This document shows positions 34,122-47,444 of a DNA stretch of 64,000 nt, piece by piece (the first letter of the stretch is position 1; every line of letters begins with the position of its first letter). The DNA is from Xestospongia bergquistia (Eukaryota; Porifera; Demospongiae; Haplosclerida; Petrosiidae). The translations under genes were made by a program, and so were the position numbers. Below the pieces are notes generated by a model. The model searched no databases and had not been told where the DNA came from. It saw only the letters and a list, made by a program, of their open reading frames with translations. The stretch spans positions 9,301,501-9,365,500 of the forward strand of contig OZ014411.1 of the NCBI GenBank assembly GCA_963965975.1, written 5' to 3'.

Positions 34122-35269
34122 TCGCATGTCAATATCATATTAGAAAAGATACACATATATACATATTTTACTGGCTATTAAATATTTTTACACATGTAAT
34201 ATACATGAACATGAGTCTCAGGCTGCACATCATCATTACTTTTGTGTATTGTCACTAATAGTGTATTTTGTACTATAGAATGTTAAGCATTTGGAGGTAA
34301 TCTGGGATTTGGGAAAAGAGTGAGTGAGCTCTTGGAATGTTAGTGAGTTTGTTTCTTTCCAAACTGAAGACATGACATCACAAGCACAAGGAATGCTTAA
34401 GAGATTGTCCAAAACCAGATATGTAAACATTGTAAATGGATACTTTGTGTATATGAATCATTGATAGATGGATGGGTGTGTTAGTAGATGGATGGTCTCG
34501 ATATAGTTCTCAGAGACTGTTGGTTGATAGTTCAAGTGAAGCTAGTAAAGATTTATATATTGAGCAGGTAAATACATGTGTATATATATATATATGTACA
34601 TGTCTGTTGATATGTACATGTTGTAAGATTAAATATGAATTGGTTTATGTAACAAATAACAGTGACCCTTCCTTCGTATTTTTTTGCATATGCATTTGTT
34701 AGTTTGTAGTGTACTGTGTTGAGTGTACTCAACACTAAAGGTCATGTTAATACATCCTTATGGTAAATGTCATTTACTATATTGCTGTTGCAGTATACTA
34801 TAATTGATTAAAATTACTATGTGTAGTACTAGCATTTATATTAACAGATGAAGTGTGTTCAAAGTAATAGTCAATATTGAATAGTAACAGAAAAGAAGTG
34901 ATAGCTGAGACTAGAACTTCTTTTAACTGGCCTTGCAATAGCCTTATCTTTTAGACTTTGCTTGATATTAGAGTACTCATAGGGTGACCTTGAGGTGAGT
35001 CTTGTAACAATAAGCAAATACACCCATTATATAGGAGGATTGTGTTATATAGGAGGATTGTGTCACATGTTGTTAAAATTAGAAGAGTATAATTAAAGGA
35101 GACAACTATTTTAGTAAATGGTCAAATAAATCATTAGATCTCTAAGATGGCTTACCATTGCATTGTTACTCTTTTAACTGTTATTACTGGTGTCTCTACT
35201 AGCTATAGCTCTAGCAGTAGTCTTGGAGTATAATTATCCTTCTACCTCTTCTCTGAAGTTTATTGAACT

Positions 35270-35430
35270 AGTTTTTTGTAACGGTCTATAACAGTTTAAA
35301 ATGGTTTTTGCAATTGGTTTCTATAATGGTATGTATAACGGTTTTCTATAACAGTCTGTAACTGTTTTCCATAAAGGTTTTCTGTAATAGATTTCTGAAA
35401 GATTAATTTCCTATAATAATCTGCAATAGT
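35270..35430. repeat. Degenerate short tandem repeat (GGTTTTCTATAACAG-like)
   Basis: About ten imperfect iterations of a 12-20 base word. Same in copy B (about 50,195-50,350) and expanded in the third block (55,290-55,530). Confidence 0.6.
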
Positions 35431-35808
35431 TGTAATCTCGTTAACATGACCTTCCTTCAAGTGAGTCTTCATTTTTTGTCTTCTTTACTTCACAATGCAA
35501 CACAATTTTTATTGTGTTTTTAAGGTTTATTTCTCTTGTTTACATTATACTTATGCAAAATAAAATACAATACGAGATTAAAGCCCAGTTAATTATATAG
35601 GAAAGTCAAATCAAATGCAGAACTTGGATTAAAAGCATGATATAAATTATTTGTAATTCTTTTTTAAAAGTGTTTCAATGTCTGTTACATGCCACAAAGA
35701 CATTCATGATACTAAGGAAAATATATCTCAATACAGGTTCATGAATATTATCATGTACCTTCTATCATCTACTTTGAGAGAAAGGTCATGAGACTTTTGG
35801 GAATGTAA

Positions 35809-35967
35809 ATGGCCCCACATACCTCTTCAATTCACACTGCAATTTCTAATACCCCTCCTAATGCTTTTTCTCTAATTCGTGTATCTGACCTAGCTCTGGT
35901 TGGAGTTCAGGCAGCAACTACTTTATCTAATCCTCCAAACGAATTAATAGTTTTTCATTACATATAG
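35809..35967 (+). pseudogene. Coding-like fragment 1 of an unrecognised gene, copy A
   Basis: Open from an ATG: MAPHTSSIHTAISNTPPNAF, then SLIRVSDLALVGVQAATTL and NELIVFHYI. The third block keeps the related amino-acid pattern (56,090-56,225), with changes. A second piece follows at about 36,000-36,105 (KVHPVLVALKRFLPIHL). I do not recognise the family. Confidence 0.3.
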
Positions 35968-36250
35968 ATTAGGTTATTACTCTTACAGTTTTTACAGTGT
36001 CTCATATATCTTGTAAAGTACACCCAGTTTTAGTTGCCCTAAAAAGATTTCTACCAATTCACCTCAATCATTTGGGTTTAAGAGAAGCTATGTACTCTGC
36101 TTAAGCAGTTTTTTATAACAGACTTTTTTGATACATAGAAGTTAATATGCTTTCTTCTCAATCTCAATTTCAATCTAGAGGATCCTTCTAATATTTATTC
36201 TGTCTGAGGTATATTCAGTTGATGTTAAGTGTGGAGTCACATTCAGTTGA

Positions 36251-36418
36251 CCTCTTGGCATTGCAAAAATTATACAGGCTCTCCTCGATAACAATCGCTA
36301 TTTCAAGTGCAAAGAATTAACTTCCATTGGAGATAGAGCTTGGCTTGATGCTCTTGTTGCCTCGTGGACTGGAGCATTTGCTAACCTCAGCATCACGAGT
36401 GTAAAGGTACAGAAGTAA
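36251..36418 (+). pseudogene. Coding-like fragment 2 of an unrecognised gene, copy A (shortened frame)
   Basis: 56 codons: GIAKIIQALLDNNRYFKCKE, TSIGDRAWLDALVASWTGAF, then an extra T at GTGTAAAGG shifts the frame and it ends after VQK. In copy B the frame stays open for 119 codons. The extra T also creates AGT/GTAAAG, which could serve as a splice donor, so this may be a changed exon rather than a break. Confidence 0.4.
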
Positions 36419-37323
36419 ATATACTCCTAGTCTAATTGTCAACTTAAACTTTTTGATTGGACGTGACTCCTTGAAGGAGACAGTGAAAAGAAATATGTAT
36501 CTTTCTTTGACTCAATATTGTTTAAAGAAATTAAACGCAACATTCGAGCCAAATGCAAAGGGAAATGTACACATTAATGTACATGATGCAATTGCCATCC
36601 CTATTATCTAATTTGTATATTAGATTGATAATAGCCGTCCTTACATTTACTTAACTTCTTATAAAACACTTTTCAATTTTTTGGAAATGCAAGTGTTTCG
36701 ATAACTAATAGAAAAATCTGTAGAATGTTAAAATCAAAGGAAGTGAGGTCCGTGTTCAAGGTAGTCTGGTGAGCCCAGCTCGTTTTCTTACAAAAAAGCA
36801 CTCTTATATATTATAATGGAAAAATAATTATAGCTCAACTGATAACAGTAATTTAGTTGGAAACTTTAAATGTTCTATCAACGAAGACGTCTAAGAAATA
36901 GGTAATGATACTTAAGTCGAGGTAGTCTCGTCTCCAAACCTACTCGCAAGTGAAAGTAGGTCTGGTTACACGAGTTCACTTTTGAGTAAGGAATGTGACG
37001 CGGATGGTGGTATGCAATTAGAGCTGGTGTGAAAGATGACTATTATTTAATTGAAGTAGGTGTGAAAGTGGTGATGAACGATTGATGGGAACGTGGAAAT
37101 GTTTTATGTTTATATTTCGTTCTGTTGGTAAGAATAAGTATGCACTTGAGTTGAAGGCTTTCTTTTTTTCATAAATGCAAACTTCACACTACCTCCCTGA
37201 TTAAGAGAACAGCTCCTATATTCCTGTTTTGTTAACATCAGAGAAGCACCCAGTGCCAACATATCAATAGACCTTCATGTAGAACATGTTAACAAAGTAG
37301 TTAAATCAGCTGTTTAATGTCAG

Positions 37324-37587
37324 ATGTCTAATTTGTCATCCACATCTGTAGTAAGAACTAGCAGGCGCACTGGAACGCTTTTCAATGTATTGGAACAATT
37401 TGATAGAATATCTGGGCTACATCATGTAATCAGTGTCCATTCCAAGGCTAAACTTGACAAAGATATATCCAATCGTATTGTTACACAACTACACAACACT
37501 TCTGAAGTCTTTCAATGCAGTAATGGCAGACAACATGCACACTTTAAGTCAATTCGAGGAAGTATTATCAATTCAGTTAAAGTATAA
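37324..37587 (+). CDS. Hypothetical 87-aa open frame
   Basis: MSNLSSTSVVRTSRRTGTLF, then LEQFDRISGLHHVISVHSKA and ISNRIVTQLHNTSEVFQC. An overlapping frame (37,433-37,642) is also open, so at most one is real. It lies in the part of the transporter 1 block that copy 2 lacks (37,092-38,025). No known domain is visible and no splice partner is identified. Low confidence that it is a gene. Confidence 0.2.
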   Translation: MSNLSSTSVVRTSRRTGTLFNVLEQFDRISGLHHVISVHSKAKLDKDISNRIVTQLHNTSEVFQCSNGRQHAHFKSIRGSIINSVKV

Positions 37588-37730
37588 ACAAAGTGCATTC
37601 ATAAAATGGATGAACAATCATTTGAAAAACTCTCTTTCATAAGGTTAGTTTCTCATTCACCTGTTGTTAGATAAAAAAATGAGTAACAAAAGTTAGATCA
37701 GTTTACATGTAAAAGTAAGAAGTAATAATG

Positions 37731-37736
37731 TTTATT
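37731..37736 (-). terminator. AATAAA polyadenylation signal for transporter 1
   Basis: AATAAA on the minus strand, about 240 bases after the stop codon of the transporter at 37,974. Confidence 0.4.
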
Positions 37737-37973
37737 GAGCATCCACAGTCATATTCATATGTATATTACAAACTGACAACAGACACTGACATCACACCCT
37801 TCAAAATTTGGAAACAACAATTGTCGTTTACAAATGGTAGTATTGGTACAATAATCAACTTGCTGATTGTTTTCTAAGTAAAAGTTACAATCTATAATAC
37901 TAGTGATATAGTCAAATAAAAAATAGCATATGTAAAGTAAATGAAAAGCAATCAAATTACAATTTTTTACAAG

Positions 37974-39701
37974 CTAATTAGCAACTTTAGCAAAGAGGTC
38001 AGTCATGTCAACACTGATACTGGCACTAGCATTTATTAACTGTCTCTCTGTGTACTCCTCAATAATAGCTTGACGATTGATATTAGAGGGTTCGTCTCTC
38101 TGACGATATTTGTACCAACGAGACACAAGAAGATAGAGGAGAAGAGAGATTATAGCCAAGACTGTCATGGCAATATAGGGCCAGTAGTGACACTGTACAT
38201 CTTGTAGTGTTAGGACTGACACTAGTCTGACAGGTACTTCTAATGACTGATAGGCATACCATAGTCCAATGAGGAGACCCTGCATACTACGTGGAGCCTG
38301 AGCTAAGATAAACTCCAATGCAGTTAAGAATACTAGTAAATAACTTAATCCACTGATGAACTCTGATGTGATGAGAAGAAAGATTTCATATCCTTGTAAA
38401 CCAAAAGTATCTGGTAAATTACTGACTAACGTCTCATTAGAGAAACATACTACATTATTGTAAGTATAACTGATATACATCAGTGCTATATAAATAGTAG
38501 TGAGAGTAAATACTACAATTATCAAAAACAAACCAATTCCCATTTTCTTTAGCATGTTAGGTAGATGATGACGTAAACAAGGTCGTAGTAAACACATATA
38601 CACTGGAATACCAATTATAATGACATAGTACATGAAATAAAATGATGTTCCAATTTCAAGCACTGAAACACTTACAGTTCTTACTGGTAAATAATAGTTT
38701 GAATATATATCTCCCAATTGTCCATTACAGCCCTGAAATAACAGCATTCCAAATAATGTTAGCATTATCAAGAAAATATGTCCAAAACTCTTAACATCTT
38801 CGACTTGTTCAGTGGTAAATGGTCCTCCATATCTCTCTTTACCTAAGTCTAATCTGGAAGGAAGAAGTTCTCCATAAGTAAAAGCACTACGTCTCACTGG
38901 TTGTTTGTGTTGTGCAGAAAAGCTCAATACTTTAACAATCTGTTTAAGTGGATTAGTGTGACAGACTGGCTCTGTAAATAAATGATGATGACAATGACAG
39001 CAAATCATAACAACAATCAATAATGAACAGACAAGGGCAATAACAGATACTAATGCCCAAATCCACACTATGTCTTTGTAGTCTAGAAAGCTTCTTGAGT
39101 ATAGTATCAAAGAGGAAAGAGTAGATTGAACAGCATACAATGTCCGGAAGTACCAGTGAACAAATTTACTGAGCTCTTCATTACTAGCAAATTGTAACTG
39201 ATCTGTTCCAAACTGAATAGCATTAGCTTCAAATAAACAAAGACCAAAATGATAGATTATAAACCCAGGAACAACTGGCATTAAAACAGACATGTTAATA
39301 GTATTAATATTATTACCATAATGATCTATTACTACAATAGTTCCAGCAATAGCAGACAATGAAGCTATAGCTAATCCAATCACTGCTATTATAGTACCTA
39401 TCATCATAACTTTATAGCGAGTGAGTAGTGTTTCAGCTAGTAGACCAGCCACAGGATAAAGTAGAAAACTAACAAATTTAGCACTTAAAAAAACTATAAA
39501 GATGTCCCTCAAAGTCTTATTAAAAATGGCGCCATGCTCTATGGTACTAAGAATTAAAAGATAGACGTCCAGACAATGCAGCAAGGTAGACCACAGTAAC
39601 ACTAAAAGAGCTCCTTTGAAGGGGACACAACAAACGGTACAATATTTTGAAAAATATTTTGTTGAAGTGCCTTTCCTTGTAAGTGAGGTTGAGTCATTCA
39701 T
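37974..39701 (-). CDS. POT/PTR2 family (SLC15-like) membrane transporter 1
   Basis: 575 aa, one coding exon. The family imports di- and tripeptides or related solutes with protons (family knowledge). About 12 hydrophobic segments can be seen, the first at about 28-52 and the last at 508-526, with a long hydrophilic loop at 240-305 between the two halves. PTR2 signatures: EANAIQFGTDQL at 158-169 (family FGADQ region) and SEFISGLSYLLVFLTALEF at 446-464, followed by AQAPRSMQGLLIGLWYAYQS. The conserved Glu of the ISAGE region is kept as Glu447. The TM1 ExxERFxYY proton-coupling motif is absent; TM1 reads LLWSTLLHCLDVYLLIL. The transported substrate is therefore unknown. Upstream homology with the other two copies breaks off at about 40,207, where Fringe locus 3 begins. 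Confidence 0.85.
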   Translation of the reverse strand: MNDSTSLTRKGTSTKYFSKYCTVCCVPFKGALLVLLWSTLLHCLDVYLLILSTIEHGAIFNKTLRDIFIVFLSAKFVSFLLYPVAGLLAETLLTRYKVMMIGTIIAVIGLAIASLSAIAGTIVVIDHYGNNINTINMSVLMPVVPGFIIYHFGLCLFEANAIQFGTDQLQFASNEELSKFVHWYFRTLYAVQSTLSSLILYSRSFLDYKDIVWIWALVSVIALVCSLLIVVMICCHCHHHLFTEPVCHTNPLKQIVKVLSFSAQHKQPVRRSAFTYGELLPSRLDLGKERYGGPFTTEQVEDVKSFGHIFLIMLTLFGMLLFQGCNGQLGDIYSNYYLPVRTVSVSVLEIGTSFYFMYYVIIIGIPVYMCLLRPCLRHHLPNMLKKMGIGLFLIIVVFTLTTIYIALMYISYTYNNVVCFSNETLVSNLPDTFGLQGYEIFLLITSEFISGLSYLLVFLTALEFILAQAPRSMQGLLIGLWYAYQSLEVPVRLVSVLTLQDVQCHYWPYIAMTVLAIISLLLYLLVSRWYKYRQRDEPSNINRQAIIEEYTERQLINASASISVDMTDLFAKVAN

Positions 39702-40335
39702 TTTTGCTGTCTAATAGCTTCTAATAATATTCATAATTTAATAACTTTATTGTACAACCTCTATATTATACACTGTATTGTATGAACATACAGAAGTTGT
39801 GAAATATTTGTAGTTTAACAACAATACTACTACTGGTCTTATATAATTCTGCTAATAAGTATATATACTGATATTATATATATATATATATTAATACATT
39901 AAGATCAAACAACTATAAGAAATTAAGACAATATTAAGTGATTTATAAATGTACCTGTACTACTAATGTTCCTTAATGTATTGTTGTAAAGGTCAGTAAC
40001 ATCAAAGTATGGCAAATTTAATCTTCTAATGATTATTTGACTTGAAATTCTTTCTCTCATTTTGTTACATAGTGTGAGTATGATAAACATGGATTAACCA
40101 TAGTTCATAGTAGAACACTGAACTTATTCAGGAAATAAAGAATTGTTAAAGCTTTATCAGTTGGACTTTGATTGTAAATTTCATTCTGTCAAATGCCATC
40201 TTTATAATGATTTTAAAGGGAACAAACACATGTATGGAAACATTGTAGACTAATGTGGCATTAAATGTTAGACAGAAAACAAAGTTGAATGTAAATGATT
40301 TAATATATTGATGCTAATGGTCTTATGTATTGTCA

Positions 40336-43300
40336 TCAACTACAATTACATAATGATCTTTTTCTTTTAGAGATGATATTGCTAACATCATCTACACTGT
40401 GAATTTTCATTTTGCACCAGTCTGTGTCTGGGTAGAGAGAACAATGGAATGAGAGATACCTACAATAAAAATATATGTCATTAAAATGAATATATTATCA
40501 TATCAATAATATACATGTAAGTCAAAAGACAGAAAACCATGCTATAGAAAAAAAAGCAATAATTCCTTTTATTTATAAGATGCATTATTGTTTTGTTCAG
40601 TTGACAATACATTTGTTATCCTAAACATTCCAAATAAAGTGTACTATTGCTAATGAAGTGTAAGTTAAATCTATGACAATTTTTCAACTAATTTTGGTTA
40701 TAGACCTGTCTATTTTAGTGCAACTATTTTGAGAATAAACCATATACAGCAACTATCGATGTAGTATTGTAAAGACGTTTGAGCTTGTTTAATAACAGGA
40801 TCAGAGGACAGAACAGGCTAGCTTCCTTCAAACCTCAATTGTAGAGCCACCAAATGATACATCAGACTATCTATTTATATCATATTTCAAATATCTATCT
40901 ATCTAGACATTGATATATCATCTATTAATTGTTTTATATAGAGCATCACTTGATCTCACAACACCCATATAGACTATTAAACAACTCACCTAGTAGGATC
41001 TACTTCTTTTGAAAATGTTGCATTGGAAACGTTAAAGCCCTTAAGATTAAGTGTTATCTGTATTGACAAAAGACAATATCTTTTACTTAATTCACAATAC
41101 CACAACAACTTAATTATAAAAGGCTGTTACTTTGATTGTGGTTTTGTGCAATTTCAATATTGAAGAATGTTATCAAGCAATTGTTAGGTATATATCTATG
41201 GTATCATATTATTGTGTTACGTGAAGAATACAACTTGATATATACAGGATTTTTAGTATACTACTTACTTGGACCGGCAATGCTCTAGTTTTTATATTTT
41301 TTCAAATGAAATTATAAGATCTTTAGAATAGCACAAACTATTTTCTATCTAGGGTATATTCCTAGTCTGAGATATACATGTCACTCTGAGTTACAGTAGG
41401 GGTCAACTCCAATTACACTGAGTATAATATTTACTTCCATGTATAATTTTATTATATTTAAAATGAACCTGGTCTTTGTATTCACTACTTGAGATGTCCA
41501 TCATTTCTTGGAAGCGGAACCTTACATCTTCTGTGAAATTGTGTCCCTCAATGATCTGTACAACTGTTCCTACAACTTCATCGACTGGACCAATACCAAA
41601 TTCTTTGCACGTCTTTGAAAATTTTTGTCCACTAACAATATACATAACATAATTGAAAATGACAATTTTAGCAATGTAATTACTTGTTGTGCAAAGTTTC
41701 TAAACAATAGTTTCAATTTAATAAAAACATGCTTTGTTAAAAAATACTTTAAAAGAAAAGAAAATTGTCAAGCGCATCTACAACTATTAGTACATATTAT
41801 ACAAGTTGCAGTAATGACTACAGTTAATAAATAAATTATGACAACATTAAACATTGTTTAGACTACAAATACAACTCTAGTTCTTTTATCACACTCACCG
41901 TAAATAACTTTCTACATCTTGCATTAACTTTAGACTGATACAATAAACTGGTCCCCCAGCATAACGAAATATGTTAGCATACTAAATAAGAAGACAAGAA
42001 TTGAAATGACTTGGTCATTTAGTTATTAACAATTAAATTGGTAAAAAATCATCTTAATTGTCTTTGAAGTGTTTTTTAATAGGACTTTATAAACAAATAA
42101 TATTGCCCAATAAAAGGGAAAAATTACTTCTACAGGTACAAAATAATGTATAATGAATGTAGCATTATCCAATAATTATGTCAACATTGAATGATTGTTT
42201 ACTGTATATTGTCTAAGTTATACTAACTATACTAATCACCTCATCATAGAGTTAAATATTTATCCAATATTGTTTTATAATTAATAAAGTAGAATTCAGA
42301 AATCGTCAATTAGTAATACATTGTAATAATAATAATAATGTATAGGGTTATAAAATAACTAATTTGTAATAAGTATGTACTCTAAATTAATTTGTTGATT
42401 ATACATAAGGTAGTCTAAGCATTTTAGCTCAAGTTTGTTGGTATTTGAAATGATATATATGCAAATATTATGACATCTAAAGAAATAACATTCTAAATAA
42501 TAATTCCTGTTATTATTTATTTTAAGTATGCTATAAAACATAATGTGAACAAATATTATAAGTGCAACAAATATAACTTTCTGTTCAAAAAAGTAAGCAA
42601 AAGGTATCAGACAACCTTTTACAATAATGTTACAATATACAAGGAAATGATGAATTGGCTCTAATATTATTAGCATAAATAAGAAACCACTAATGATACC
42701 TACCAACCAACTGAGTACTGAGCTACAACATCATATCTCTATGAGGCTATGATCCATTGTTACAACTCTTTTACATGTAAAATTAATAACTTTTATTGTC
42801 TCACAGGTTTCAACATCTTAGGTAAGCTGCGTATGAATGCAGCCTTTCCGCTATCCGGGTAAGGGTGTCGTCCAATGTAACAATATTCTTTGTAAGGGTT
42901 GTACTTTCCAAGGAGAGTCACAAGAGAAGGATAGTTTACATACATGTCATCATCAAAATGACAAAACCAACTAAAGAGATGAGATATATGCATAATCACA
43001 AAAATAACATTCTTGTATGAAATATAGATTTAATTAGTTTGGATATCAACAGTTATAACACTAACTGACTGAATCTAATTGGCAAAAAGAAACATTGAAA
43101 ATGGCTGAAACTTCTAATACAAACCTTACACTCTAAACCACTACAAATCTCTTACCATTGAAAATTAAGCCCATTGAAAGATTTCTAATGATTCATTTTT
43201 CTTGTGTATCATTAAGGATTTTATTTTTATAAGTATATAAATAGCGTAATTCGTATCTCCATATCTAATACTATACCATGACATGTACTGTTTACATCGT

Positions 43301-46300
43301 GTGTAATTGCATTAGACAACTTACTCATAGTAATTGCCTTCTTCTATGGCTTTGTAGTAATAATCAAATTCAACACCTGTTTTACAACATAGACTATCTG
43401 GGGTATGTCCAAAGGAACAATTGGTATGGTGGACACTGAATCCTGCATAAGAAATAAAATTTATTAATATGATAGTTTACCTACACAAATTTGCTAATAA
43501 CGAAAACAAGACATACACCAGGAGACTAACCTCTACCTTTTTTAATCATCAATAACAGTCAGAAATTTTGTATAACATGAATCATATATTGAACCATTAC
43601 AACCAGTCTTGAGTTCAGTAGATGAGTAATTGCTTAAAAGTACTCACTAAACTCTTCATGATTATATTAATTATTAATCTTAACAGGAACTAAATAAATG
43701 TTGGCATACTGGAAGCACAATGACTGTCTGTGAGGACATAGTAAATTACATATATCTACTTGTTTAGTCTTTTCTTCATTTGTATTTTTTTAAATTACTT
43801 TAATTACTTCAGACTTAGTTAAATCATTTTGATGATGTCACTCATTGTAAGTCACGGGATTTATCACTTTTAGTTAATGTATAATTTACTGTAAGTTAAA
43901 GGTTTAAGTTCCTAGGTGTTGAGTATTACCTATATCCTCTTTGTTTTGTTCTTACATTTGTGATGATTTATAAGTTACATAAAGTTTTTCATATTTAGTC
44001 TTATATCGTTTTGACTCTAGAGTTCTGACGTATTTACTATATAATAATTATAACAATTTGTACAATTAAAAAATAACAAATTATACAGTGAATATTTCAT
44101 ATATATTTTAGATTCCATAGTGAACCACCAATGTAAGCTACAAATTAGTAATTAAAGTAAAATGTTAATATTTGCAATTATGGTTTTACTAAATGGATCT
44201 CTTGATATTAAAACCTAAAATTACTACAGTCTGTTCGTGTTCACCTTGCCGGTGTCACAGGAAATTTGGCACCCCAGGAAATTAGGTAACCCCATTACAA
44301 ATATCCTAGGAAATTTTCCACCCCTTAGAAGTTTGGAATTTCAGTACCCCTATATAAAATATCCTAGGAAATTTGGTACCCCCTATCAAGCAAACTATCA
44401 TGGAAACAATCATATAAATACAAGTATTTTTATCAAAATTAATAGCCAATGTCATTTTCTTTGACTACAATAATTATTATATAGCTTTAAAACAATATAA
44501 AGTTAGCAAAATCAATTAGATAACACCTATCATCATGTAAATAGATGTGTCATTTAGTACAGTTTTCACAAAACCAACTAAAGTTATCTATAATCCAGGC
44601 CTGTTTGGGTATATGTTCACATTCCTTATGGAACCATTCTTCACATCCATCACATGCCACCATAGGTTCCTCTTCTGCAGTGAAAAAAAACTTGTACCTT
44701 TTCCTCACGTTTTATTATCTTGGGATACTTCCTTACTTTTGAAGGAAAATGTTTCATTTGCTGGTCCTCCAGACAGTCATATAGATGGGGAATCTAGATC
44801 GCTTATATAGCATTTCCATCTCTCTCTTAGGTGTCAAAATAAAGAATACAGCTTTTCGATTGGCTCTCTTCTCTTCTGTACAATTAGCCTCTCCTTCTGT
44901 ACAGCTATATTCCAGCTATATTCTGTATATTATTTCTTTATTAAAAGAATTAATATACAGAATATTACTTCTTTATTTCTTTATTTATTACTTCTTTACT
45001 TCCTTATTAAAAAAGCCAGCATTCATGTGTACCCTAGATGTTGTGTACCGTTTAACAGGAGTTAGTAATGTACCCTCTCTAGAAATATATTCATTATTAA
45101 TGTTACACACACTTCTCATTGATACACCTGTAGCCTCTGCTGTATGTTCTATGATATGATCCTCTCTTAATTGACTTTCCTTTTCTTTTCTCTTTCTTGA
45201 AGAAATTCATTACCTTTTCAATTACGTACTTGGTTTGTGACATCAATCTAATCTCCTTCCCAGGTTTCTTAGCTATCTTATGTATATATATAGCATGTGG
45301 TTCTTTATTAGTGGAGGAAGAGGAACTGTATCCTTGATCCACTGCTAGACAAACTATTGCATATTTTTAATACACCCACCACAAGCATTTAATTTGTGAT
45401 GGTTTGGTATGTGTTATGTTACTACTTACACCCGCTACTAATTTCCGGTGAACGCTATTTCTTAATTTGAAAACTACAAAAGATCATGCTTCATAGTTGA
45501 GTGTGTTACCTCATGAATTTTGTTTCCAAACTGTTTGTAGTGATTGAGTTATCATTAGCTAAAAGCAGAGGCAAATGCAGACAAATAAAAACATTTCATC
45601 ATTCAATAATTTTTTTCATTCTTAGAAACGTTGTCAACAAATAACTGAGTCATAATGAAGAGTCTATCATATAATGAAATATTGTAATGAATTGAAAGAC
45701 AGTAAGATTGTTGTTTCCTGCCAATACATTTGAATGGGACAGTCTGGGCATCATCATTAAACATAGGCACTGCAACTTATATTATACAAATTTAACAACA
45801 AAAGATTCAGGACTATACTATACACAACTATATTGCAAACTATAGAGTAAGTAGACAGTGCACATAAATGTACCATATTCATAAGACATACACTTAAAAT
45901 AGCATTTTTTTTGTCATTTCAACCATTGTCTTTGTTACCAGAATCTCATCAATATGATATAAACCCAATATTGAGTTACCATAAAGGGTTTAATTATAAC
46001 TCAATATGTCTGTATAAAGTAAATAGAAGCAAAAAAGTACTTTTTGTAGTTATGTCTAATTACTGAAAACATGAACACTACTTCAACTAAACTTGGTTAG
46101 TTCAGTTGAAATTATCTGTTTATAGCTTCATTTGAAGTCATGATTCAATTAATATATCAAATAGATGGTTAAAGGAATCCGGTTATAGACGCAACTAGTT
46201 GGCTTTATGCATATTGAGTTACAATAGAATTGGTGTTATAGCAACTTAGAATTGAGCTTACATTATATTAATGAAACTACAGTAACAAAGACCTCAGTTA

Positions 46301-46669
46301 AAATGACAAAATGCTTTTTTCAGTGTAAAACCTAATTTCACACCATCAAATTCAAACTGTATTATAGTTTTTATTATAAAACAAAAACTATAATACAAAT
46401 ATAGTAGTGGTGTTAATTATCCTGGGAATAAGAATATAATTTTAATATAAAAAGGAAGTAAGTAAGAGCACAATGATAAACACACTAGAATAGATGGCTA
46501 AGAAAGAAAACTATATTTCATGGCAAAATTGTGTTTGATATTAACACAATAAGCAGTAAAATTAGATACTCTTACCTAATGCTTTAGATAATAATAACCA
46601 CTTGTCTGTTTTGTTCGATATGTGTTTATCAGTTATCACATGTACCTACATATACACAAAATAGTATCA

Positions 46670-46717
<48 letters not shown>

Positions 46718-47382
46718 GTGACCTGATATGCAAAAAGAGACCACTTCTGTCAAAACGTTTGTGACCTGATTTGTGAACAAAGTACCATCAAAACCTATTG
46801 AACATATTAGTTTTGTATGCATACAGTTGCTATATAAATGCATAACTATTCTACATGTATCCAAAATTGTTTTTCGTATGTTTTAACAGTGTTTTTTCAA
46901 AATCAGGTCCCAAATGCTTTGACAGAAGTGGTCCCTTTTTGCAAATCAGGTCACATATAATTATATTCAATATTATTATGATACAATTATATTAACTGAT
47001 ACTCATCCTATATAAGAAATATTACACTTCAGATGAGGTCTTGATGCAAGTAATTAGTTTGACATTGTGCATCTCAACCCCGCCCTAATTAGTTCATTTA
47101 AAATAGCACAATATCTTGCTTATACACATTACTAATAGTGGTCAGTTATTTTAAAACATCAATTTGTTATTTGAGTTTGATGTCACTCATTAACTTTCCT
47201 TTTCTATGCAGTGATATTTATGATTTGTAAACAATGATGGTTATATGTTAAAAAATGTATGAGGCTCACAAAAGAAAAATTGGAAGCTATCCTTCTGTGG
47301 TTTATAAGTGGTTGAAAACTTGAGTACATATATTACACATACACACACTCAATCACACAACCATAAACACACAAACAATTAA

Positions 47383-47444
<62 letters not shown>

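Larger units (their letters stand above)
34122..37091. repeat. 3-kb segment nearly identical to 49,025-52,009
   Basis: Differences are few single bases, small indels and microsatellite length. It ends abruptly at ATTGATGGGAA (37,091), after which the two copies share nothing until inside the transporter 3' end. A more diverged third version lies at 55.15-57.13 kb. It contains short coding-like pieces (35,809-35,967 and 36,251-36,418). Confidence 0.85.

Noticed and set aside
35033..35075. Possible CRISPR-like or regulatory direct repeat (TATATAGGAGGATTGTG twice)
   Set aside because: Only two adjacent copies; a simple local duplication.
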